A DNA stretch of 64,000 nt from Halovenus rubra (GTDB lineage: Archaea > Halobacteriota > Halobacteria > Halobacteriales > Haloarculaceae), in NCBI RefSeq assembly GCF_026586665.1, contig NZ_JAODIY010000001.1:62001-126000 (forward strand), read 5' to 3'. Both the position numbers and the translations under genes were made by a program. Within the stretch, counting starts at the first letter, position 1. The number at the start of each line of letters is the position of its first letter. Below, one piece after another: positions 7,765 to 17,276 of this stretch. Under the pieces are notes generated by a model, which worked only from the letters and a program-made list of their open reading frames with translations, ran no database searches and had not been told where the DNA came from.

Positions 7765-8694
7765 TCAGCCAACGATGAGATAGCCAGCACTGTACGCTAG
7801 CCACGCAATCGTCACAGCTGCCAGCCCAGTTGTGACGAGACTTAGTTTTGACCGCGCTGTATCAAGCTCCGGCGTCGGTAGGTCGACGACGCCTACAAGG
7901 CCAACGGCGAGGACACTGAACACGAAGTGGTACGACACTGAAAGCGTCGGCGGCGGCAGTGCCAGTAGCGTTCCAACATAGCCGGCCCCGAGTACAGCAC
8001 GGCGGTGGATACGCCCCCAAACGCGTTCACCGCGCAGTCCAAGATAGACCGTCATCGCGAGCCAGACTGTTATGAGTTCGAGTCCGAACGTTCCCAACAG
8101 GTGCACTGTCGGATCGGCCGACAGCATGACTCTCTTAGGGAGGAGATGGATATCGAGCGGATATAGCAGGTGCGGTACAGTCCCTGTAAAGATATCACCA
8201 AAGGGGTGACTGAGAATCCCGATGAATGCTGCCCCGGCCGTTTCGCCTGCGTCGAGACCGCCTACCCGTGCGCCGACCACGACAGCTCCGCCTGCGAGTA
8301 CGAACAGACTCACGACTCCTGCCCGCAGTCCGCCAAGGACTCCCAGTGTCACAGCAACGAGACTGGCGAGTCCGAGTACCCCAGCGATGCGTCGGCGGCC
8401 GTGGGACGCAGATAGCCCAAACAGCATTGCCCCAAGGCCGCCGACGAGCAGCGAGTGTGTTATGCCACGGTGAACAGTGTTGCCAGTCTCCCAGAACGCC
8501 TCGGGAAACTGTGTTGGGCCGTCGGCTAAAATCGTTATCAGCCCGACCACCGCGTACCCCATATCGACATCTGGCACGACTGCGAAGGCACCTGCGACGG
8601 CGCCAAACAGCAAAGCACGCTCACGGGGGAGACCGACGGCGGCGGCGACGCCAGCCGCGAGTGCGAACGCCAGCGCCGTATGCCCAACCATCAT
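7765..8694 (-). CDS. Membrane-bound metal-dependent hydrolase (YdjM/DUF457-like)
   Basis: About 309 residues starting at one of two adjacent ATGs (8694 or 8691). The N-terminus MVGHTALAFALAAG, the Asp-rich FAVVPDVDMGY and the His motif VHRGITHSLLVGG are typical of the YdjM/DUF457 membrane hydrolases, where His and Asp residues bind a metal. A later HPFGDIFTG continues the metal-site pattern. About eight hydrophobic helices are present. It is upstream of the membrane-protein pair on the same strand (58-base gap). The natural substrate is unknown. An in-frame non-ATG start further upstream would add residues that do not look like family sequence. Confidence 0.85.
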   Translation of the reverse strand: MMVGHTALAFALAAGVAAAVGLPRERALLFGAVAGAFAVVPDVDMGYAVVGLITILADGPTQFPEAFWETGNTVHRGITHSLLVGGLGAMLFGLSASHGRRRIAGVLGLASLVAVTLGVLGGLRAGVVSLFVLAGGAVVVGARVGGLDAGETAGAAFIGILSHPFGDIFTGTVPHLLYPLDIHLLPKRVMLSADPTVHLLGTFGLELITVWLAMTVYLGLRGERVWGRIHRRAVLGAGYVGTLLALPPPTLSVSYHFVFSVLAVGLVGVVDLPTPELDTARSKLSLVTTGLAAVTIAWLAYSAGYLIVG

Positions 8695-8784
8695 CGTTCT
8701 CTGATGTAGCTGGGCAGTCGGCTTAAGCCGTTCGTGTATCACTCTCACACGGTAGCCCGGTCAGGATGCCTTGATTTGGAGGGC

Positions 8785-9789
8785 TTAGCGTAGTTCGGGT
8801 GCGACCTCCTCGCCGAGTCGATGGATGCAGTCGGTCATCTCTTCGGTCCCAACACCGGGATGATAGGTGCGGAAAATGAAGTGAATGTCGTCGCCCAGGG
8901 CATGCTTGTACGTTTCGAGCTGTTCAGTCACCTGCTCGGGCGTGCCAAAGATAGCCTGCTCTTTGAGTTCTTTCTTGCGCTCGGAATCAAGTTTGGCGAC
9001 AGATTCGCCAGAGAATATCTCTTCGTAGCGGCGCTGGATGTAAAAGTATCCATCTTTCATCGTCTCCCACGCCTCCTCGCGAGAGTCACCGACCCAACCA
9101 TGTTGGATGACGTAGTTCGTAAACTCGCCGTCGATTTCGTCGTTTTCCCGAACCGTCCGGATATCTTCAACGCGCTTTTTGACGCCACCAATCGACAGCG
9201 CTGAGGGAGCACACCATCCCTCTGCTTCCCGCGCGGCCCGACGAACGGCGGGTTTCGCACCGCCACCGAGCATAATGGGGATTTCATCCGCTGGCTTTGG
9301 CGTAATCGACACGTCACTGGGGATATCGTGAAACACCAAGTCATAGTCCAGCTCGCCCTCACTCCAGGCCCCACGGAGGAACGGAACCAACTCACTAAGC
9401 CGCTCAGCCCGCTCATCTCGGGGGACTCCGAACACGTCGAACTCGCGGGGGTTCGAGCCAATAGAGAGGCCAAGCGTAAGTCGGCCGTCAGCAATCAGGT
9501 CGACAGTCGCGGCGTCTTCTGCAAGTCGAATGGGTTCATACAGTGGACCAAGCGCAATACACGACCCGATTTCGATGTTGTCAGTCTCGGCGGCCATCGC
9601 CGACAGCGTTGGCATCGTCGCTGAGAGGTAGCCGTCCTCGGCGAAGTGATGCTCTGACACCCACGCGCTGTCGAGACCGACTGCCTCGATTTCGCGGGTA
9701 AGGGCAAGCACTTCGTCGTAGAGTTCGCTTGCCGAGCGGTCGTCATCCGGTCGCTGCTGGGCAGTAAAGAGACCAGTCCCGAGTTGCAT
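8785..9789 (-). CDS. LLM-class (luciferase-like) flavin or F420-dependent oxidoreductase
   Basis: A 334-residue TIM-barrel protein of the bacterial luciferase-like family, near the usual family length. The N-terminal strand is LGTGLFTAQQ. AWVSEHHFAEDGYLSATMP carries the SEHH signature, and IEIGSCIALGPLYEPIRLAE and DGRLTLGLSIGSNPREFDVF are core family segments. PIMLGGGAKPAVRRAAREAE is the flavin or F420 phosphate-binding region. It probably oxidises or monooxygenates a small organic substrate with FMN or coenzyme F420; F420 is common in haloarchaea, but the sequence does not decide. It stands alone between a thioesterase and the YdjM-like gene, all on the minus strand. Confidence 0.9.
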   Translation of the reverse strand: MQLGTGLFTAQQRPDDDRSASELYDEVLALTREIEAVGLDSAWVSEHHFAEDGYLSATMPTLSAMAAETDNIEIGSCIALGPLYEPIRLAEDAATVDLIADGRLTLGLSIGSNPREFDVFGVPRDERAERLSELVPFLRGAWSEGELDYDLVFHDIPSDVSITPKPADEIPIMLGGGAKPAVRRAAREAEGWCAPSALSIGGVKKRVEDIRTVRENDEIDGEFTNYVIQHGWVGDSREEAWETMKDGYFYIQRRYEEIFSGESVAKLDSERKKELKEQAIFGTPEQVTEQLETYKHALGDDIHFIFRTYHPGVGTEEMTDCIHRLGEEVAPELR

Positions 9790-9855
9790 ACACGTCTATT
9801 GGGTACATGGGGATTAATCGTTGGTGGACTCTGTGACAGGTCTGTGAGCCAACGC

Positions 9856-10356
9856 TTAGCTTTCGGTCGTGGCCGCGACTTCGTTCCGGCGCTCGCGGCG
9901 TTGTGACAGTGCGATATCCCGGAGCTCTTTTTGGGCCTCTGTTGGACACTCCAGTTCCCCAACAGGTGCGGGAGTTTCCTCAGTATCGAGAGCAACGAAG
10001 CTAAAAAATGAGGCCGCAGCGTCTTCTGTCAGACCGTCGCTCGGGCGCTCAACCTGTACGTCGACTTTGATATCCATACTCGTCTCGCCGGTATCGAACA
10101 CGTAGCCGGTAACAGTGACGACATCGCCAAGTTCGATGGACTGGATGAAATCGACGTGGTCCATCGACGCCGTGACAACCTGTCGCTGGCTGAACCGCCG
10201 TGCTGCAATCGCACCACAGATATCCATCCAGTGAAGAACTGACCCACCAAGCGCTCGCCCGAGATTATTTGTATCGTTTGGCATCAGTATCTCACTCATC
10301 TCGGTGTACGACTCCTGCAGTGTCGCCGTCCTGTGAACGGACTGGTGTGCTGTCAT
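9856..10356 (-). CDS. Acyl-CoA thioesterase (cytosolic hotdog type)
   Basis: A 166-residue hotdog protein of the YciA/BACH acyl-CoA hydrolase group. EILMPNDTNNLGRALGGSVL then HWMDICGAIAA is the signature of this family, with Asn and Asp near the active site, followed by VTASMDHVDFIQSIELGDV. It should hydrolyse medium- or long-chain acyl-CoA. I chose ATG 10356 because family members begin close to ESYTEMSEIL and an AT-rich box (AAAATTAAA, near 10390-10400, minus strand) would then give a short leader. An in-frame ATG at 10383 would add nine residues. The tail (RRERRNEVAATTES) is charged and disordered. Confidence 0.88.
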   Translation of the reverse strand: MTAHQSVHRTATLQESYTEMSEILMPNDTNNLGRALGGSVLHWMDICGAIAARRFSQRQVVTASMDHVDFIQSIELGDVVTVTGYVFDTGETSMDIKVDVQVERPSDGLTEDAAASFFSFVALDTEETPAPVGELECPTEAQKELRDIALSQRRERRNEVAATTES

Positions 10357-10455
10357 ATCGCCCGATAACGTGTGACCGCACATAACCCTGTTTAATTTTC
10401 ATTAGTACAAGCTAATTTGCACCGTAGCGACGATGGCGGTATCCACCTGCCGTTG

Positions 10456-12084
10456 TCAGGCTGGGTGACGGTGTTCGTCGGGCACAGTGAAGTGAACAGT
10501 CGTCCCCTCGGTCGTCTCAAACTCGAGGTCACCACCAATTGTCATGACTGCCCATTTGAGTTGCCACAGCCCAAGCCCCGTTCCGTGTTCGAGTGCTGTC
10601 TCCGTCCCAGCATCAAGGGAGGCCAGTTCGCCTGACGGAATACCGGGGCCGTTGTCGGCGATAGTCACTTCGTACTCGTCTCGTTGCTTTGTGACGACGA
10701 CTTCGACGGTGGTATCGGCGTACGTCGCCGCATTATCGAGCGAACTTTCGAGCGCGGCTTTGAGTGCCTCCCGGTTTGTCTCTACGGTGGCCGACTCCGG
10801 AAGGTCGAAAGAGACCGTAAGGTCGGCGCTCTCAGGGTCGACAACAGCCCATGTTGCCTCGACTACCTCTACAAGGTCGACTGCCGTACTGCTCTTCGAG
10901 TGGGAGACGAACTGATCGATGGTGCGGGCTCTGTGTCCAAGCTCTGCAATCGTATCTGCGGTGTCGACGATAGTCGTTGCGTGGCCGTTCTCGTGTTGAG
11001 CGTCGAGGACCTCGGCGTGGCTTTTGACGACCTCGACTTTGTTGCGAAGGTTGTGTCGTAGGACCCGGTTGAGCACGGTAAGGCGTTGCTCGCGGAGTTC
11101 ATGTTCAGTCACGTCGTGGAGGCTGACAAGCGAGCCAAGTCCACGACCGTGCTGGTCGGTCACTGACGATACTTGTGAGTCGTAACGACGTGTTCCGTCA
11201 GGTGTCTCCAGCGTAATTGACTCTGCTTTCCCGAGCGCTTCGAGGCTGTAAGGCAACTGAGTCTGGAGTTGTTCTCCTTGTACTGCGTCTTGGTCGATGT
11301 CGAGTGTTTCAGTTGTGGCTTCGTTGATTTTGATAATGCGCTGTTGGTCGTCAACGACGAACACGAGGTCATCTATCTCCCGTGCAATCTCGCGCTCGCC
11401 GATTGTCCCGACTGCCGGCGTCGCCGTGAAGATGCCGTACTGGAACAGGGCAACAGTGAGCGCAATTGCTGGAATCCCAAACGTCAGCAGATAGGCTTCG
11501 GACAGCGCAAGCGGTGTCGAGAGAGCGTTTGCAGTGTTGAAACCGACCGTCGTCGTTGCAGGTGCAACACTGAGGAGGACGCCTGCTCGTAGCGAGAGAT
11601 GGCTGTACTCTGCGGTCATCAAGAGAATGATACCAATGCCGAGTGCGACCAACCCAAAGATGTAGATAGCAGACAGACCGCCGATGATAAGGCCGAGAAC
11701 GGCGGTTTCGAGCGGAAGTACTATTTGAAATATAATCCCGCTCGCAAACAGGAGGTACGGGAGAAACAGATATCCAAACGTCCGACGAGACAGGCGCGTG
11801 TACCGTCCAGAGTACTGAAGGCTAAACAGTGCCCACGGGAGACACCACAGTCCTAACCCGAGCACTGCTGGTAGCGACCACACAACCTGCTCGCCCCAGC
11901 TGTCGCCGACAATGAAATGGACACTGCCGCTGGCGATTCCGCTTGTGCCAAACAGGAGTGTAAAGATGGCAAACGAGAGAACACCCGGCTCATCCCATTT
12001 GCGGTAGCTGTAGAGACCAAGTATGCAGATACCGAGGCTTACCAGTATCCCGACACCGAACAGTCCCTCGGCAAGTGAAACCAT
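10456..12084 (-). CDS. Sensor histidine kinase: 7TM, PAS, HATPase (tandem copy 1)
   Basis: A 542-residue kinase starting at ATG 12084. The frame continues upstream into the neighbouring gap, but that sequence is basic and not protein-like. Residues 1-225 form a 7TM sensor with the haloarchaeal motif LPWALFSLQYSGRYTRLSRR. A PAS domain follows (about 232-330, ending LVSLHDVTEHELREQRL). His344 lies in RVLRHNLRNKVEVVKSH, and the ATPase domain has DNAATYADT, DNGPGIP and GTGLGLWQL. It is a clear paralogue of the next gene upstream (12191-13833), from which 106 bases separate it, so the pair arose by tandem duplication. No response regulator is adjacent, and the signal is unknown. Confidence 0.93.
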   Translation of the reverse strand: MVSLAEGLFGVGILVSLGICILGLYSYRKWDEPGVLSFAIFTLLFGTSGIASGSVHFIVGDSWGEQVVWSLPAVLGLGLWCLPWALFSLQYSGRYTRLSRRTFGYLFLPYLLFASGIIFQIVLPLETAVLGLIIGGLSAIYIFGLVALGIGIILLMTAEYSHLSLRAGVLLSVAPATTTVGFNTANALSTPLALSEAYLLTFGIPAIALTVALFQYGIFTATPAVGTIGEREIAREIDDLVFVVDDQQRIIKINEATTETLDIDQDAVQGEQLQTQLPYSLEALGKAESITLETPDGTRRYDSQVSSVTDQHGRGLGSLVSLHDVTEHELREQRLTVLNRVLRHNLRNKVEVVKSHAEVLDAQHENGHATTIVDTADTIAELGHRARTIDQFVSHSKSSTAVDLVEVVEATWAVVDPESADLTVSFDLPESATVETNREALKAALESSLDNAATYADTTVEVVVTKQRDEYEVTIADNGPGIPSGELASLDAGTETALEHGTGLGLWQLKWAVMTIGGDLEFETTEGTTVHFTVPDEHRHPA

Positions 12085-12190
12085 TAGTTGCTGTTCAGGC
12101 TGAATAGTCAAAAACCGTATGGACGGCTGGCTATCTGTGACAGGGCGAACAGGTGAACTACCACGGTCTTTCGGCCATGGATACGCGCTC

Positions 12191-13833
12191 TCACTGGCGC
12201 GGAACGGTAATCTCGACTGTCGTCCCGTCGGTTGTTTCGAACGAAAGCGTCCCATCTATGCTTCTGACAGCCCACTTGAGTTGCCACAGGCCGAGTCCGG
12301 TGCCATGCTGGAGCGCTGTTTCAGTCCCACCTTCGATAGCGGCCAGCTCCGAGTCAGGAATTCCGGGTCCATCGTCGGCAACGGTGATGTGATACCGCTG
12401 TGGCTTGTCAGCTACTGTAATCGAGACGCGTGAATCAGCATATGTAAGGGCGTTGTCGAGTGCACTGTCGAGTGCACCGGTGAGTGCTGTCTGATTTGTC
12501 GTTACCGTCGCTGAATCTGGCACGTCAACCGAGACTGCCACGTCGGTATCGTCAGCCCCAACCGACGCTAATGTCGTCCGAACGGCGACCGAGATGTCGA
12601 CGCGTTGCTCGTGTGTCGACTCGGAAACAAATTTGTCGATTGTTCTGGCCTCTTTTCCGAGGCCCGCGATTTCGTCGGCGGTATCGACAATCGTCTCTGT
12701 GTAGCTGTCACCAAAATCACCCCCTATCGCGTCCTCGGCTATCTCGTCACCGAGCACTTCGGCACGACTTTTTATAACCTCGATTTTGTTTCGGAGATTG
12801 TGCCGGAGCACCCGGTTGAGCACGGAAAGACGCTGCTCGCGGAGTTCGCGTTCAGTGACGTCGCGCAAACTCAGTACCATGCCAAGTTCAGTTCCGTGGC
12901 CGTCGGTCACCGTCGATACCTGTGGGTCATACTGTCTGGGTCCATTGATTGTCTCCATCGATACTGTTGTCAGTTGTCTTACCTCACCGGTACTGTAGTC
13001 GAGTGTCGCTGTCAGTGGTTCGCCACGGGCACTCTCACGGGACACGTCGAGCGTCTCGATTGCAGTCTCGTTGAGCGTCACGACGCTGTCACAGTCGTCG
13101 ACGACGAACACCATGTCATCGGTTTCTTGTACAATAGCCTTCTTGCCGATTCTCTCGACTGCGGGGGTCTGCTCGAAGAGGTCTCCGTTCCACACCACGT
13201 AGCCAAAAGACGCTGTGCCAATACCGAGTCCCGACAGATAGATTATTGCACTAGTTGTTTGCGTTGCGGGAACGGCGACGATGTTGATAACGACAAACAC
13301 CACAAGAGGAAATACCGCCAGCAACGACGCATCGCGAACCGGTGTCTGGACATTATTGTAGGTCGCACTCAGTAAAAGTGCTGTCCCGACAAGCGCCAGC
13401 CCCAGACAGTAGAGGAGGATGATGGTCGAAAAGGCCTGTAACACAGCGACCGGTTCGACGCCAACGACACTGAGTCCAAAATTGAGAATAAATATGATAA
13501 ATGGAACGTAGAGAAACCCAACCATTCGTCGGCGTATCCGCGTATATCGACCGGTGTACTGGAGGCTGAACAGAAACCACGGGACTGTCGAGACACCCCA
13601 AAAAAGAGAACAATCCGTGGCAACCACCCGGCTACCGAGGACATCGTCCAGTTGATATATACAACGCTGATACCGCCTGCGAGAGCGCTCCCAAACCCGA
13701 CAATTCCCGCGGACGCGGCAAGCGGTGTAACACCAAGTTGGTCTCGTCGTCGGTAGGTGTAGCCGCCAAGGAGACAGAGGGTGGTCCCAACGAAGAAAAT
13801 AGCAACAAATAATCCATCAATCACAGCTACCAT
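12191..13833 (-). pseudogene. Sensor histidine kinase, tandem copy 2, interrupted by a one-base frameshift
   Basis: Two overlapping minus-strand frames together make one kinase. The first, from ATG 13833, encodes MVAVIDGLFVAIFFVG and on to SSVAGWLPRIVLFF. The second continues from WGVSTVPWFLFSLQYTGRYT through a 7TM sensor, a PAS domain, RVLRHNLRNKIEVIKS (phospho-acceptor His), DDGPGIPDS and GTGLGLWQL to the stop at 12191. They meet at a C4A6 run (13596-13605, read TTTTTTGGGG on the coding strand). One missing base there explains the shift, judged against the intact paralogue downstream. Everything else is intact, so this is a recent mutation, a homopolymer read error, or a slippage site. The sensor role is as for its neighbour. 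Confidence 0.8.
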
Positions 13834-13915
13834 ACTACGTGGTTTCAGGGCGTCTAATAAAAACCTCTCTCACCAAGCGGTGGATCTCTCCACTGGTGTG
13901 ACAGGCCGAAGTAGT

Positions 13916-15190
13916 TTACACGTCGATTTGGGTAATCTCTTCGACAGGCCACTGGCTGAGAATCTCGACACCATTCTCGCGGACAACGACCATCTCTTCG
14001 ACGCGGACACCCTGGCGACCGGCTGGCTCTTGGGTTTCGACGGCCATCGTCATCCCCTCCTCGATTTCGATTGGATGGTCCGGCGAGAGACCGCGCCAGA
14101 TGAGTGGCGTCTCGTAGAGTTGGAGTCCCAGTCCGTGTGCCCAGTGATTGGTCGTCATCTGCCATGGCTCGTCGGCATCGTAATAGTCTGCGTGCTCACC
14201 TTCCATGTCGGGGAAGCCTTTGGCAATTTCGTCGGTCGTTGCGCCGGGCTCAATTCGTTCGAGCACGTCATAGAGGTTATCCCGAGCGATTTCGTAGGCG
14301 TCTTGCTGTTCCTGTGTGGGTTCGCCCATCGAGAAGGTCCGATAGTAACAGGAGCGATAGCCCAGATAACCGATGTTGTAGAAGTCAGCGTAGACGAGGT
14401 CTCCCGGCCGAATCATCCGGTCAGTGGTGTTGGCTTGGTGTTTGGGCCAGGTGTTCGGGCCGCTGGTGAGGTAGCCGCCACCGACGAAGGCACCGTGTCG
14501 CCACAGTTCCTGTGCTGCCTCGCCCCATACTTCGTTTTCTTTCATTCCCGGCTTTGCCGTCTCGGTGATACGCTGGAAGCCAGATTCACAGATAGCCGCG
14601 ACCATCCGTAGACACTCGATTTCGTCTTTTGTCTTGGTTTTCCGGGCGTCGAGCATCACGTCCTGTGCAGTTCCGGTATCCACGTCAACACCAGTATCTT
14701 CGATGGCGGTGACAAGTCCCTGATTCCCGATGTCGAGACCCAGCCGCTCGTTTTTGACACCGTACTCCTCCATCGCTCCGGCGATGAGGTCTGCCATCTT
14801 CGAGAGGAGGAACTGACGAGCCGAATTTCGCCCGGATGCCCGGGGAACATTCCCTAACCCGGGGCAAGCGTACCGAATGTCGTCGAGCCACGGACAATGC
14901 TTGCGCTGGTTGCTTGCGTGGTCAGCGGTATCCCAGTGGACAATGTCGCCGTCTTCTGTGAGTAGAGTGTAGTGGTCCGCTCCACTCCCGCCAGTCATCG
15001 CTAGCCCAGTCACGTAGCGGATGTTCGGGTCCGAGACGAGCAGCAGTGCTCCGAGGTCACTGTCCTGAAGACGGTCGAGTGCGCGTTGTTTGCGCTGTTC
15101 GCGGAGCCGTTGCGTGTCGATACGCTCCTCCCAGTCGACCGCCTGGGTTCCGAGCGTTCCCTCCATGTAGTCGCGTTCGTGGAACGTCAT
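13916..15190 (-). CDS. M24 (creatinase/prolidase-fold) hydrolase with an altered metal site
   Basis: A 424-residue pita-bread enzyme with an N-terminal creatinase-like domain (about 1-180, including NIRYVTGLAMTGG) and a C-terminal M24 catalytic domain. Metal ligands expected in the family are seen at Asp269 (VYADFYNIGY), His352 (HWAHGLGLQLYE), Glu388 (TQEPAG) and Glu398 (VRVEEM). The second Asp of the usual GYxxDxTRT motif is Cys281 (GYRSCYYRTF), and the second substrate His is Tyr359. It may therefore be a metal-poor hydrolase or lyase of the creatinase/DddP/ectoine-hydrolase sort, not a standard Xaa-Pro peptidase. It diverges from the binding-protein gene of the adjacent transporter. ATG 15190 was chosen over GTG 15193. 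Confidence 0.85.
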   Translation of the reverse strand: MTFHERDYMEGTLGTQAVDWEERIDTQRLREQRKQRALDRLQDSDLGALLLVSDPNIRYVTGLAMTGGSGADHYTLLTEDGDIVHWDTADHASNQRKHCPWLDDIRYACPGLGNVPRASGRNSARQFLLSKMADLIAGAMEEYGVKNERLGLDIGNQGLVTAIEDTGVDVDTGTAQDVMLDARKTKTKDEIECLRMVAAICESGFQRITETAKPGMKENEVWGEAAQELWRHGAFVGGGYLTSGPNTWPKHQANTTDRMIRPGDLVYADFYNIGYLGYRSCYYRTFSMGEPTQEQQDAYEIARDNLYDVLERIEPGATTDEIAKGFPDMEGEHADYYDADEPWQMTTNHWAHGLGLQLYETPLIWRGLSPDHPIEIEEGMTMAVETQEPAGRQGVRVEEMVVVRENGVEILSQWPVEEITQIDV

Positions 15191-15376
15191 CACCCATCTT
15201 TCTCAGGGCTGGCACTAAACCGTGCCGCTCTCTTCGATACTGTTCCGGTTCCGCTCGATAACGTGTCTTGTCAGTGATTCGCTGTGATTATTGAGGCCCG
15301 CCGATGGCGGTAGCTACTATCTATGGTACACAGGCAGATTACCGGCAAAAAGCCCGAATTAAGCAGTAATGGGAAC

Positions 15377-15397
15377 AACTATACGGATATATCCCAT
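15377..15397 (+). promoter_or_regulatory. AT-rich promoter region of the binding-protein gene
   Basis: ACTATACGGATATATCCC lies 12-32 bases upstream of ATG 15409. It is the only TATA-like stretch in the 218-base divergent gap between the M24 gene and the substrate-binding protein. GGATATATCC is a perfect 10-base palindrome, so it could also be an operator. Confidence 0.45.
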
Positions 15398-15408
15398 TAA
15401 TCTCTTGC

Positions 15409-17259
15409 ATGTCACCGGACATCGAGCGGCGGCAATTTCTGACCGCGGTTGGAACAGTTGCGACAGCCGCGATGGCTGGCTGTAGTAGTGATGACAACGA
15501 CCCAGTCGAAGACGACAGTTCCACAGGAGAAGACAGCACAGGGAACGACAACAGCGACACCACTGGCGACAGTGATGGGGACGGTGGCTCCGATGGCGGG
15601 CAGGTCAATTTGGTGCAGATACCACAGGAGACGACCGACCCAATCGGCATTGCGGGGCCGGTCAACGCCTGGACAAACTGGCAGGTTCACGAGCAGTTGT
15701 TCACCTACGAAGACGGGACGCCGCCGGTCGTCTCGTCGCTGGCCAAGGAGTACACTGTCTCCGACGACTACCTCACGTACACGTTCGAGTTGAGAGAGGG
15801 CGTCATGTTCCACAACGGAGACGAGTTAACCGCTGAGGATGTTGTCTACTCCTGGCGGCGGCTCGCGGAGTCCGAAAACAACCGTGGTCACGCTGACCGT
15901 ATCGTCAGGGGACCAATGTCAGTCGACCACGATGTCAACGACGATGATGAGACGGTACCGGACTCGCTGGCGCTCGAAGCAGTCGACGACTACACCGTCG
16001 AGATGACACTCGAAACCCCGTTCCACGGGACACTCGGAAACCTTGCCGACCCTCGCCTCTCGGTTATTCCCGAGGGTGTCGTCGGCGATATCGAGGGGTA
16101 TGACGGCGAGTATGAGTACGACGAATGGGTCTCCCAACACCTCCACGGTACTGGCCCGTTCCAGCTCGATAGCTGGAATCGCGGCAGCGAAATTTCGCTG
16201 AGTCGGTACGACGACTATCACGGCTCTGTTGCCAACGTTGAGGGTGTCACCGTCCAGATTCTTGGTGACCCGAACGCGGTGTTTACCAGCGCGGTCAACG
16301 AACAGAACGTGGATATCTTCGAACTGCCACGTTCGCAGTTCAACCCGAACCTGCTCAGCGTCGATGAAGACCTCGGTGGCGACCGTCGTGAAGGGTCTTA
16401 CGGGCCGGTTACGAACGACGAGACACTCAACTATGGTGAGACCAGTCTTCCCCGAACGCAGTACGCGATATTCAACACACAACGTGTCGAGAAACCGGCG
16501 CGGAAGGCAATCGCATACCTCATAAACCAAGAGACGATTACCGAAACGGCTGTCCGCGGTCAGGGAACTCCTGCATACCTGTTGACACCGCCGAGTGGCT
16601 TCCCCGGCGGACCGGAAGCCTACAACGAACTCGCACAAAACGAGTACCCATACGGCTACGCGGAGTCCGACATTGAATCGGCACGCCAGATTATGGAAGA
16701 CGCCGGGTACAGCGAGGACAACATGTACGAGACGACCGTTCAACATCCCTCGGACAGGCAAGCCTCCGAGTGGACCGAAATCGCCAGCCTACTCCAGAGT
16801 CAGGCTGAGGCAGCACACATCGACATCAGCATCGAGGAAGCGCCATCGTCGACGCTGACCAACCGAGCATTTGAGGGCGAAATTACCATCTATCTTGTCT
16901 GGAACGCACTGAACTGGCTAGAAGCAGACGCAATGTTGCGATTTGCGTACCCGAACCAGTACGCCTGGTCACGCTGGGGAGCCGAGGTGGACTTCGAGTA
17001 CGAGGGTCTCTCCGAGGCAGCCAAGCAGGCAACCGACGCCTGGGACCAGTACGAGCAACACCAGACGCCAAGCGAGAGCGACCAGGAGATGCGCAACGAG
17101 TCCTACCTCGACATCGAACGCGCGAACTGGGACGATATGACGATGCTCCCGCTCTGGCATCCAATCGAAGAACTGTACTGGTACGACTGGGTCGAAGGGT
17201 TTGAGATGCACGGACCACAGCGCCGGCCCGCGCTCAACAACGTCTCGTTCAATCGGTAA
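15409..17259 (+). CDS. ABC transporter substrate-binding lipoprotein, peptide/nickel (DppA) type
   Basis: A 616-residue family-5 solute-binding protein. The N-terminus has a twin-arginine signal (RRQFLTAVGTVATAAMAGC) ending in a lipobox, so mature Cys24 would be lipid-anchored after Tat export. An Asp/Ser/Gly-rich tether of about 40 residues follows, usual in haloarchaeal lipoproteins. The binding domain shows family segments such as LAKEYTVSDDYLTYTFELRE, DVVYSWRRL and HLHGTGPFQLDSW. It captures a peptide or peptide-like solute outside the cell and hands it to the DppBC permease encoded at 21.2-23.9 kb on the other strand. It is divergent from the M24 hydrolase gene and convergent with the SAHH-like gene, 17 bases away. 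Confidence 0.92.
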   Translation: MSPDIERRQFLTAVGTVATAAMAGCSSDDNDPVEDDSSTGEDSTGNDNSDTTGDSDGDGGSDGGQVNLVQIPQETTDPIGIAGPVNAWTNWQVHEQLFTYEDGTPPVVSSLAKEYTVSDDYLTYTFELREGVMFHNGDELTAEDVVYSWRRLAESENNRGHADRIVRGPMSVDHDVNDDDETVPDSLALEAVDDYTVEMTLETPFHGTLGNLADPRLSVIPEGVVGDIEGYDGEYEYDEWVSQHLHGTGPFQLDSWNRGSEISLSRYDDYHGSVANVEGVTVQILGDPNAVFTSAVNEQNVDIFELPRSQFNPNLLSVDEDLGGDRREGSYGPVTNDETLNYGETSLPRTQYAIFNTQRVEKPARKAIAYLINQETITETAVRGQGTPAYLLTPPSGFPGGPEAYNELAQNEYPYGYAESDIESARQIMEDAGYSEDNMYETTVQHPSDRQASEWTEIASLLQSQAEAAHIDISIEEAPSSTLTNRAFEGEITIYLVWNALNWLEADAMLRFAYPNQYAWSRWGAEVDFEYEGLSEAAKQATDAWDQYEQHQTPSESDQEMRNESYLDIERANWDDMTMLPLWHPIEELYWYDWVEGFEMHGPQRRPALNNVSFNR

Positions 17260-17276
17260 TCGCCCCACGGAGTCTG

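Noticed and set aside
13916-15190. Reading the M24 protein as ordinary Xaa-Pro dipeptidase (PepQ)
   Set aside because: The replacement of a metal-ligand Asp by Cys and of the substrate His by Tyr argues against the standard enzyme.
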